Source: Sugiyamaella lignohabitans (Eukaryota; Ascomycota; Dipodascomycetes; Dipodascales; Trichomonascaceae). From it: a DNA stretch of 64,000 bases. The DNA lies in contig NC_031672.1 in assembly GCF_001640025.1 (NCBI RefSeq), positions 3,720,001-3,784,000 on the forward strand, in the 5' to 3' direction. Below are positions 52,214 through 60,469 of this stretch, one piece after another (the first letter of the stretch is position 1; every line of letters starts with the position of its first letter). The notes beneath the pieces were generated by a model. It saw nothing but the letters and a program-made list of their open reading frames with translations. It had not been told where the DNA came from and did no database searches. Both the position numbers and the translations under genes were made by a program.

Positions 52214-52519
52214 GGATCCAAATATTTTATTCATTTCTTTGTACTATACTCTTGTTCTCTAACACCTTATCTATTTTTGTTCATTCTTCTTCTCTCATTA
52301 CTAAAGAGGTTAGTTTTGACGGAATTTTTTTTTTTTTGTGTAATAATAAATTGCTGGTTTTGTGGTCTAGATCTCCTCTCAATGCATGATAACAACCTTT
52401 ATTATATCTATTGCCATATCGGGCTACACGTCGACTTATCTTGCATGTCAGCTTCGCCGGTCATATCCCGCTGCCGGCTCTTATCAGGAACCATTTTGTC
52501 TTCGTTGCCATTGCCAGAT

Positions 52520-52574
52520 TGCCTCCGGCGGCTGGGGCGCTGCCCCAGACCCCGTAGCTCCTGCTTCGCAGGAG
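52520..52574 (+). repeat. GC palindrome, solitary B arm
   Basis: 55-nt arm with loop GCT in the first hairpin and CTCCTGCTTCGCAGGAG at the end. No C arm or conserved spacer follows. Confidence 0.88.
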
Positions 52575-52999
52575 TTTCATCGAGAATCCAGTGGTTTATC
52601 GCCGGGTTGACGGTGGTGGTATGACCGAGGCTTCCAAGTACTTCCGAAGATTAGAATAGAAATGCCACTCAATCGCGATAAACTCTAGATCGACTTGAAG
52701 AAATCAATACAGAAACCGATATCCTGTGAAATAAAAAAGAAATTCAAAATAAAAATAAAAAAAAACTCGGCTGTGGTATTCTCGATCAGGCAGTTTGGCG
52801 GAGATAGAATACCATCAGGTTTTCGTCCTCGATTACCGATTTTCTATCTTTCATTCTCATAGGATACTTTTAAAACTCACGACGTTCAAAGATACTCTAT
52901 AAATTGCAGAATGACAAACACTCGGTCTGTAGAATCCAGTCTGCAAGGAGCTCCCCGTACTTAGTCCCTCTCAAACCCGGACCTCGGTTCAAATTAAGT

Positions 53000-53005
53000 C
53001 ACGTG
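53000..53005. promoter_or_regulatory. CACGTG site, PEX6 promoter
   Basis: AGTCACGTGATG, 423 nt upstream of the PEX6 ATG. Confidence 0.35.
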
Positions 53006-53427
53006 ATGTTCAGAATGGCCGATATGGAATGACTTTAGAGTCACCAATTGGCCTTTTATTTATGTTTTTGAGAGCTTTTTTTTTCTTTCTACTTTCTTGC
53101 CATTATCAAATCCATATTGACCATATTTTAACTTTGGTACTTCCTTTACTTCGCTAATTCCCATAGAAGCTCTTTGCCGAATTTGCTGGCTCGCTACTCG
53201 CTGAAGTCGCTGAAGTGGGGAAGGGTTAGGTACGTTCCCCAGTTTGAATCGAGGTCCCAGGTCTCCTCAAGACCCGGGATCCACTCTATTTCACCCCACA
53301 TTGTGTTTAAATTAGCATCTTTGATTCCAGATTGACTCAGAAATTGGTTTTTTGGTATCATTTTTATTACTATTATTACTGGAGGATTGGTTTGACAGCA
53401 GAGAGCTAATAGTGCTGTTTTCGAGTC

Positions 53428-56400
53428 ATGCCCACTCGGATTTCAGTAGAGGAATCCTCGGTACCGGCATCACATCTTATCGCCAACGGTAAAACTGCCA
53501 AGCTGAACGGTCGTCGAGTAGAGAACAACTTCAATCAGGATCCGATACAATCAAAGTTCACTGAAATGCCTGTTTCTGACAGTCTGACTGCTGTTGGACT
53601 CAAAACTAATTCGGTAGATAATAGCATTTATACCAATGGAACTACCAATGGTAGCGGCAATGCTCAGGATAAACTGGGATTGAGTACCTCTGGATCCATA
53701 ATTTCGGCGGTATCTGACACTAAAACCCATGTCCAAGAGAAAAAAGTGAAAATTCCTCCTCGGGTGTTCAAATCAAATATTATCGAATCTTATAAGATTC
53801 CTAATGATACTGTTCGGTTATCTCACGATCTATATGAAGACCTGGCCAGTCCCAAATATGTCACTATACAGTGTCTGACCAATGAGCTACAGGGTATTCC
53901 ATGGACACTCTTTCGAGCAGAGGTTGACGAGGCTCTGAATCCAAACACTTGTGCTATCAAATCGTCGATAAACAGCATCTCGGTAGGCACCAACTCGTCT
54001 CAACCTCGGGTGGTCCAGATCGCCAACACTGATCCCGTATATATAACCCATGCTATTGTCAGTGTGGATGCTGAATTCTACCACCAGCATCAAAATAACC
54101 CTCATAATGGCATACTACTCACGCAACTACGGCAGTCGCATATTCTTCGTCAGGGCGAACTCCATCCTGAAGTCGATGGCGGTTGTCGTATTCGAATTTG
54201 TGAACCTGTGGATCAGGGTCTGTTTGATCCTGCTAAAATCAAACTCACTGTTGTCTGTGATAATCATGTTAGCACCGTTTCTCTTCTTTCTCCTAATTCT
54301 AATGGAAGTATTGGCATGATCCAAAATGCATCTTCGGCTTCACTGGAATCGGACGACTCTCTGGATGTCGAGATCTCGAAATTCCTCGACGTCGATGACG
54401 ATGAAGACCAAGATAACACACTGGCTGCCAGTAATGGTCCTTCGGCTACTCTGTCGGTATCGGTACTCCAAAGACCCATTTTTGTCGACACCCTGACCCC
54501 TACTCCTGAACCGTTCGATGATATGGAAAGCGTGGCTTATGTTCGCATTGAACAGCTTGCCAAAATCGGCAGTTTGTCTGGTGATATTGTATGTTCTATT
54601 TGTTGAGGGACCTGCCTCCGGCGGCTGGGGCTCTGCCCCAGACCCCGTGGTTCCTCTCGCTGCGCTCGAGTCGTTTTCGTGGGGTTGATTTACTAACTAT
54701 GTTTCAACAGTTACTGTTGGAGACGGATGGCGGTCTTAAGAGACATGTCAAGGTATATTCGTATCCTGAACCAAACACTATTTCGTCAAATGAGATTTTT
54801 GTTTCGCCTTTAATGGTCTTTAATCTGAAATCTCCTCGCACTATTAAAATTTCGAAACCCAGTAATGGCACGTTCCCTATCTCGAGGTTCGTCAGAATCG
54901 CTAAAGAGGTGACAATTTCTAGACTAGCGTCACCTGTGACTACTGATAGATCTTTCCAGCAATCGTTCCTTTCCGGATTGAGAACGTATTTTGAGTCGTG
55001 TTGTCGAGTGGTCAGAATAAACGATATAATTGCTGTTCCAATCGATACAGTGCTTGCTCAAACTCTGTATGGAAGTACTGATATGGGAGCGGTTCCTGCT
55101 GGTAGACCAAACGATGTCGCATGGTTCAAGATTACTTCTTTAATACCAGGAAAAGGCTCTGGTGAAGATGATGAGCCTGGTGATGTAGAGTGTATTATTG
55201 ATCCGTCTCATACTAGAATGGTGCAATCGGGGCTTGTTACTGGACCTCATCCCAGTACCCTTTTGGGGTGGAGAAGCTATTTGTCGCTTGATAGATACCC
55301 TAATTATGGCCAAACTCTTGAGGGAGATGGATTCTCTGACAAACACAACTTCAAGCATGCAGCTGACTTGAGTCGATTGTTGGCAGCTAGCATCTCACCT
55401 CAAGGTGCTGCTTTACAAACGACAATTCTTGTGCATTCATCAAAACGAGGTGCTGGAAAGTCTACACTCTTAAAAAGTATTGCATCGCAGTTGGGAATCC
55501 ATGTTTTTGAAATCGATTGCTACTCTGTTACTGGAGATAATGATACAAAGACCATTGGTACTTTGAGAGCTAGACTAGACAGAGCTAGTACCATAAGCCC
55601 ATGTCTGGTGGTCCTTCGACACATTGATGCATTGGCCAAGAAAAACGACCAGGACGGAACTGATGGTGGTGGTCTTGTATCTAATTTGGTAGATACTTTT
55701 GAAGAGTACATTGGAACAAGCAGTAAGAAGAAGAACTCGTTTATTCTTTCGGCGACAGTTGCAGATGTCGACAGGCTGTCGGAGGCGGTGAGATCGAAAT
55801 TCAAGTTTGAAATCACTGTTTCAGTGCCTTCAGAATCGGAACGTAAGGCAATTTTCAAGTATCTTACTGAAGTGCCACTGCCCAATACTCAACTGACAGG
55901 TTTTGATGTGCGACGGGTCCAAACAGGGTTCACGCTGCGAAACGATGTGTCGTTAGAGACATTAGCATTACAATCAGCCGGTCTGACTCCACCAGACCTG
56001 GTGTCAATTATAGACATGTCGAAACAAAAAGCTATCAATAGACTACAAAAAGTGGCTAGTGGTCAAGGGTGTAGTTTGCGAGACCTTGTACTGTCCAGTA
56101 AAGGGCTGGTTAAAATCACCCCCGAAGACATTGAACAAGCTATTGGCGAAGCAAGATCGAAATATAGTGATTCAATTGGTGCACCCAAGATTCCTAATGT
56201 GGGCTGGCAAGATGTAGGAGGACTAGACGGAGTCAAGAAGGAGATTCTTGATTCGATTGAGATGCCGTTGAAGTTCCCACAGCTTTTCAGTGACGGGATC
56301 AAGAAACGAAGTGGTATTTTGTTTTATGGACCTCCTGGTACTGGTAAGACGCTACTTGCCAAGGCTATTGCAACGACATTTTCATTGAACTTTTTTTCTG

Positions 56401-57347
56401 TCAAAGGACCCGAACTGCTCAATATGTATATTGGAGAGTCGGAAGCCAATGTTCGTAAAGTGTTCCAAAAGGCTCGTGATGCTAAACCATGTGTTGTATT
56501 TTTTGACGAGTTGGACTCTGTGGCTCCTAAAAGAGGTAAATCTGGAGATTCTGGTGGTGTCATGGACAGAATAGTATCACAATTGCTGGCAGAATTGGAC
56601 GGTATGAGTGGACAAGGAGGAGATGGTGTGTTTGTGGTAGGTGCTACAAACCGACCGGATCTGCTTGATGAAGCACTTTTGAGACCTGGTCGATTCGACA
56701 AGATGCTGTATCTAGGTATCTCTGATACTCATGACAAGCAAGAGACTATTTTACAAGCTCTTACCAGAAAGTTTACCTTGTCACCGGACGTATCTCTGAA
56801 ACAGATTGCTGCCAAGTGTCCATTCACATATACAGGTGCCGACTTTTATGCTATGAGTTCGGATGCCATGCTGAATGCCATGACACGAACCGCCGGTGAT
56901 GTGGACGCTAAAATCAAACAATACAACCTCGAACAGCGAGCTCCACACAATCTTCCCGACGTGACGACCCGGTGGTGGTTCCGTAATATCGCTACCGACG
57001 ATGACGTCAAAGTACAAGTGACAGAGGCCGATTTCGACAAAGCACAACGAGAGCTCGTGCCCAGTGTCAGTGCCGAGGAGCTCCAGCATTATCTCAACGT
57101 GCGAGCCAGTTTCGAAGGAGGCAAAAAAGACTCTCAACAACCCCCACAACTCCCCTCATCCACTCAACCACCAGCATCCAACCGACTCCAAATCCAACCC
57201 ACGAACCACTCAACCTCCACTAACCCCCTTCTGAACGGAACCACCACAACCACGACCACCTCTAAAGGCAAAGGAAAAGCCAAAATCACCAAACCCGTGA
57301 TCCTCAACGACCCGCACGACAACCCCGACGCAGACCTGTACGAGTAG
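53428..57347 (+). CDS. PEX6: Peroxin-6, AAA ATPase
   Basis: Two exons (53428-54588, 54711-57347; 122-nt intron with GTATGT...TACTAAC...CAACAG, phase 0) give 1265 residues. The N-terminal ~560 residues are the substrate/Pex15-side domains. The D1 ATPase (~615-800) has a degenerate P loop (SSKRGAGKST), as is usual in Pex6. D2 (~890-1120) is canonical: Walker A GPPGTGKTLLAKA, Walker B CVVFFDELDSVAP, then RGKSGDSGGVMDRIVSQLLAELDGM and the arginine fingers RPGRFDK. The family tail follows (TDDDVKVQVTEADFDKAQRELVPSVSAEELQHYLNVR). Pex6 with Pex1 extracts ubiquitinated Pex5 from the peroxisome membrane. Somewhat longer than other yeast Pex6 proteins (about 1030-1170). The intron contains a GC palindrome arm. 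Confidence 0.93.
54613..54673 (+). repeat. GC palindrome, C arm inside PEX6 intron
   Basis: Half of the 122-nt intron is this arm, sense to the gene. Branch and acceptor lie 3' of it. Confidence 0.9.
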
Positions 57348-57418
57348 CATCCCCCCATCCCCTTTATCCGTTCTCCTACAAAATAAACCGGTTGCATTCC
57401 CTTTTTCTCGCGGGCTCG

Positions 57419-57556
57419 TGCCTCCGGCGGCTGGGGCTTCGCCCCAGACCCCTCTGCTCCTCTCGCTCCGCTCGAGTCGGTTCCGTCGACGGTCCCAGCC
57501 AACTCCTGCGAAGCAGGAGCTACGGGGTCTGGGGCGGAGCCCCAGCCGTCGGAGAC
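57419..57556 (-). repeat. Full composite GC palindrome (138 bp), copy 1 of tandem
   Basis: C arm 57419-57479, spacer 57480-57502 (contains GTCGACGGTCCCAGCC), inverted B arm 57503-57556. The B arm has two changes near its end (GCCGTCGGAGACA). Confidence 0.93.
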
Positions 57557-57581
57557 AAAACCCCCGGTCCTGGTCCCGGTC

Positions 57582-57720
57582 TGCCTCCGGCGGCTGGGGC
57601 TGTGCCCCAGACCCCGCGGCTCCTCTCGCTCCGCTCGAGTCGGTTCTGTCGACGGTCCCAGCCAACTCCTGCGAAGCAGGAGCTACGGGGTCTGGGGCGG
57701 AGCCCCAGCCGCCGGAGGCA
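57582..57720 (-). repeat. Full composite GC palindrome (139 bp), copy 2 of tandem
   Basis: C arm 57582-57642, spacer 57643-57665, inverted B arm 57666-57720. Same orientation as copy 1 and separated by 25 nt. The spacers differ at one position only. Confidence 0.93.
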
Positions 57721-57908
57721 TACCCCCGGACCCCCGCCAGGGTCCGAGCGGCGGTGTGGGTAGGGGTTGGTGAGATAGAGTACACGTACGGCATTCGAGA
57801 TTGGCAGGTGTGGGGAGGAGGTGAAAAATGCGGTTGTTCGCTTGTGACATTTCGCGCTGTGGTAGGTCCGATATCGGTAGAAATCTATTGGAAAAATAAT
57901 CAAGAATA

Positions 57909-58628
57909 ATGAAATTGGCGTCGATTTTGTCGAGTTTTTTGGCCCTTGGTTCGGTAGCTTTTGCTGCTGGCGAGTCGGCCACTGAAAATAAAGAAGTTCT
58001 TAAAGTGGACGTGCAATTCCCCGACGAGTACATTAAGGACTATGGGGTTGAGCTGATCAATGATGTCGAGACTCCTGTGAAAATCTATTTCACTAATGGA
58101 ATGCCTGCTGAAGGTGGATTACCTTTTGTTCTTGCTGCTGTTGGTGGTTCTGTTTTCGAGAAAGAGAATCCTGATAAAGTATTCACCAACTTGACTATTG
58201 CCAAGATCGGTCCTGTTAGTATTGGACCTGGCGAGACTAAATTGGTCACCCACAGTTTGAAGTTCAACCTGCCTCCTAAGGAGTTCAATTTGGGCTTTGT
58301 GTTCTATTTGCAACACGATGAGGAGTTTTTCTCGTTCAAATTGGACCAGAAAATGCCTCTTTTCATTGCCGACCCTCCTATCTCGTCGTTCGACCCGCGT
58401 CTGATCCTGGTTCAAATCATCACCGGAGTCACTGTTGGTTTCATCGGTTACTTCTTGACCAAGACCTACGTTGCACCTGTCTTTGATCGTCTCGGCGACA
58501 AGAAAAAGAAGCCCGCTCCCGTCAAGAAAGCTGCTGCTCCCGTCGAAAAGGACGAGGCTGCCTCGTCCGGCTACGACGAGTCCTGGATCCCCGAGCACCA
58601 TCTCAAGACCCGTTCGTCCAAGAAATAA
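57909..58628 (+). CDS. IRC22: Irc22/TRAP-alpha-like ER membrane protein
   Basis: 239 residues: signal peptide (MKLASILSSFLALGSVAFAAG), a luminal beta-rich domain (~25-165, ending in LFIADPPISSFDP), one TM helix (LILVQIITGVTVGFIGYFL, ~168-188) and a basic cytosolic tail (KKKKPAPVKKAA) ending SGYDESWIPEHHLKTRSSKK. The DESWIPEHHL motif is characteristic of the Irc22/TRAP-alpha family. The metazoan relative (SSR1) is a translocon-associated subunit aiding co-translational import; the yeast protein is less well understood. S. cerevisiae Irc22 is 225 residues. Start ATG at 57909, single exon. Confidence 0.88.
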   Translation: MKLASILSSFLALGSVAFAAGESATENKEVLKVDVQFPDEYIKDYGVELINDVETPVKIYFTNGMPAEGGLPFVLAAVGGSVFEKENPDKVFTNLTIAKIGPVSIGPGETKLVTHSLKFNLPPKEFNLGFVFYLQHDEEFFSFKLDQKMPLFIADPPISSFDPRLILVQIITGVTVGFIGYFLTKTYVAPVFDRLGDKKKKPAPVKKAAAPVEKDEAASSGYDESWIPEHHLKTRSSKK

Positions 58629-58692
58629 TTGTCCCCCTCACTCCTCTGTGTAAATGTCCAATCTAACGACCCTCTTATCACCGAATGGGACC

Positions 58693-58754
58693 TGCCTCCG
58701 GCGGCTGGGGCTCCGCCCCAGACCCTGGTTGCTCCTCTCGCTTCGCTCGAGTCG
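58693..58754 (+). repeat. GC palindrome, C arm (left of inverted pair)
   Basis: 64 nt past the IRC22 stop; one of the arms with CCTGGTT in place of CCCCGTGG between its two hairpins. Confidence 0.9.
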
Positions 58755-58815
58755 GGCGTGGAGTTCGTTGTAGATTGAAAAATGAGATGATTCCACTGAA
58801 CTCTGACCCCCACAT

Positions 58816-58876
58816 CGACTCGAGCGAAGCGAGAGGAGCAACCAGGGTCTGGGGCGGAGCCCCAGCCGCCGGAGGC
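58816..58876 (-). repeat. GC palindrome, C arm (right of inverted pair)
   Basis: 61-nt spacer from the previous arm and the same AACCAGGG variant, so the two arms of this pair match each other better than they match the consensus. Confidence 0.9.
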
Positions 58877-58920
58877 CAGTCGTTCCACCCCGCGTATAAC
58901 CCGTCTGGTTCCCCGAAGCC

Positions 58921-58982
58921 CGACTCGAGCGGAGCGAGAGGAGCAGCCGGGGTCTGGGGCGGAGCCCCAGCCGCCGGAGGCA
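58921..58982 (-). repeat. GC palindrome, C arm (third in cluster)
   Basis: Same orientation as the arm at 58816, 44 nt further on and 72 nt past the MAM33 stop. CCCCCC follows outside its TGCC end. Confidence 0.9.
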
Positions 58983-59054
58983 GAACCCCCCGTAGAAGTT
59001 AGCAATAGCGATTATTAGATATGTACAGGTAAAGAGAGAGAGGAAAGAAGGAGA

Positions 59055-59900
59055 TTACTCGGACTCGACGATGGCCTTGACTCTGGCGAGCCAGGCAATG
59101 TACTCGTTGGTCTCGCGGTACGACGAGTACTCGGTGACGAATTGAGCGAGCTCGCCGTTGATACCACGGGATTCAAGGAACTGTTCAACAGCGTTTTGGA
59201 CCTTTTCGTCGAGAACAGAGAATGGAGGTCCTTGGTATTGGCTACGACGGGTGTAATCGGCCTCGGGGGTCTCAGAAGTGGCGAGCTCGGCGGACTCGTA
59301 AGGAACAATCGATTCAACGAGAATAACATCTTGCTCAACAATAGCATCGATTCCAAGAGCTCCTTTAGGCTTCTCAATAACGACATTGAGTCTAATAGGA
59401 GTAGATACCTCCTCGTCGAACTGGGCACCCTCGTCCTCCTCAGTAGCACCCTCTTCTTGCTCTTCATACGACTCCTCATCTTCCAAGAAAGACTCGCCAT
59501 TGGTAATATCAGAAACTTGGAAATGAACATGGATCACCTCATTACCTTCTTTACGAACAAGTTTAACCTCGTCTTTACCATCTTTGGTGACAAGTTGGAA
59601 CCCAGAAGTTTCCAAGAAACTCTTGACAATCGAGGGCTCTTCCAAATCGGCCTCTTTCTCGATCTTGATCTCGCTCTTCAAAGAAGCAATCAATTCAGCA
59701 TCAGCAGCCGACAAAGGAGCTCCCGATTGCAACCGGTTGCTGGAAACATGGAACGATCGAACGCCACTGGATCCACCAGAAACCATCTTCAACATAGCAG
59801 CACTGGCTCCGGCACGGGCTCCAGATACACCGGCCATTCTAAAACTGGAACGAGCAACAGCTCTTGAGGCGATTCGGGAAATAGCGGAAAGCGACGACAT
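59055..59900 (-). CDS. MAM33: Mitochondrial matrix acidic protein Mam33 (p32/C1QBP family)
   Basis: 281 residues: a Ser/Ala/Arg-rich mitochondrial presequence (~1-52), then the p32 fold. The first strand-helix unit includes ELIASLKSEIKIEKEADLEEPSIVKSFLETSGF; a highly acidic loop (~150-175, EDEESYEEQEEGATEEDEGAQFDEE) follows, and the family C-terminus reads YQGPPFSVLDEKVQNAVEQFLESRGINGELAQFV with YIAWLARVKAIVE at the end. S. cerevisiae Mam33 (266 residues) is a trimer supporting mitochondrial translation and cytochrome c oxidase. The start is the ATG at 59900; the frame extends upstream from a non-ATG codon only. Single exon. Confidence 0.93.
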   Translation of the reverse strand: MSSLSAISRIASRAVARSSFRMAGVSGARAGASAAMLKMVSGGSSGVRSFHVSSNRLQSGAPLSAADAELIASLKSEIKIEKEADLEEPSIVKSFLETSGFQLVTKDGKDEVKLVRKEGNEVIHVHFQVSDITNGESFLEDEESYEEQEEGATEEDEGAQFDEEVSTPIRLNVVIEKPKGALGIDAIVEQDVILVESIVPYESAELATSETPEADYTRRSQYQGPPFSVLDEKVQNAVEQFLESRGINGELAQFVTEYSSYRETNEYIAWLARVKAIVESE

Positions 59901-60082
59901 TCTTTTTAATTCTTCACTAACGAATTGTTCTGTCAAAAATCTGTAAGTGTGTGTGAATCTCAAGCTACAAAATCGGGCAACATCCGCTGCTGCAACCCTG
60001 CCGCTCTATCACATCACCAACCCTGCACCCACGAACAAAAGATTTTTTTTTCCACCCTCTCCAGCCGTGCCTATAATGGGGT

Positions 60083-60088
60083 CACGTG
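60083..60088. promoter_or_regulatory. CACGTG site, MAM33 promoter
   Basis: GGTCACGTGCC, 183 nt upstream of the MAM33 ATG. Confidence 0.4.
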
Positions 60089-60117
60089 CCGGGCGCGCGT
60101 GGCACGCGGTGCAGACG

Positions 60118-60178
60118 TGCCTCCGGCGGCTGGGGCTGCGCCCCAGACCCCGCGGCTCCTCTCGCTTCGCTCGAGTCG
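60118..60178 (+). repeat. GC palindrome, C arm (left of inverted pair)
   Basis: In the MAM33 upstream region, 218 nt from its ATG. Confidence 0.9.
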
Positions 60179-60237
60179 GGCGTGGGGATGTCCAGTGTGC
60201 CCCGATACTCCCCGCCGAGCACAGCTACCCCCAAGCC

Positions 60238-60298
60238 CGACTCGAGCGCAGCGAGAGGAGCCACGGGGTCTGGGGCAGAGCCCCAGCCGCCGGAGGCA
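60238..60298 (-). repeat. GC palindrome, C arm (right of inverted pair)
   Basis: Inverted partner of 60118 across a 59-nt spacer; 171 nt past the cyclin stop. Confidence 0.9.
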
Positions 60299-60469
60299 GG
60301 CCGACACAGCACGGTCATGACGCTTTGTATTAGTTTTGTGTCTAGAAATGAGAAGTTGCTAACGAGTGAATGTGAATGAAATGAAGCGGCTTGGTATTAA
60401 AGTGCGTTGGACCGTCTCCGGGGTGTGTGAATGTGTTGGTGTGGCGGAGTGGCGCAGTGGCTAGAGTCA

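Larger units (their letters stand above)
52214..53427. other. Spacer before PEX6
   Basis: Contains a solitary B arm (52520-52574), a CACGTG core (53000-53005) and T-rich promoter-like sequence. No gene is seen. Confidence 0.5.
57348..57908. other. Spacer between PEX6 and IRC22
   Basis: Dominated by two adjacent composite GC palindromes (57419-57556 and 57582-57720). The remaining ~190 nt is the IRC22 promoter. Confidence 0.6.

Noticed and set aside
57210..58033. Several 100-194-codon ORFs on both strands around 57.2-58.0 kb
   Set aside because: They consist of GC palindrome peptides in different frames plus antisense PEX6 or IRC22. No conserved domain.
59925..60379. Overlapping ORFs of 78-131 codons around the C-arm pair
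   Set aside because: Made of the two arms read in all frames; the upstream parts are MAM33 leader sequence.
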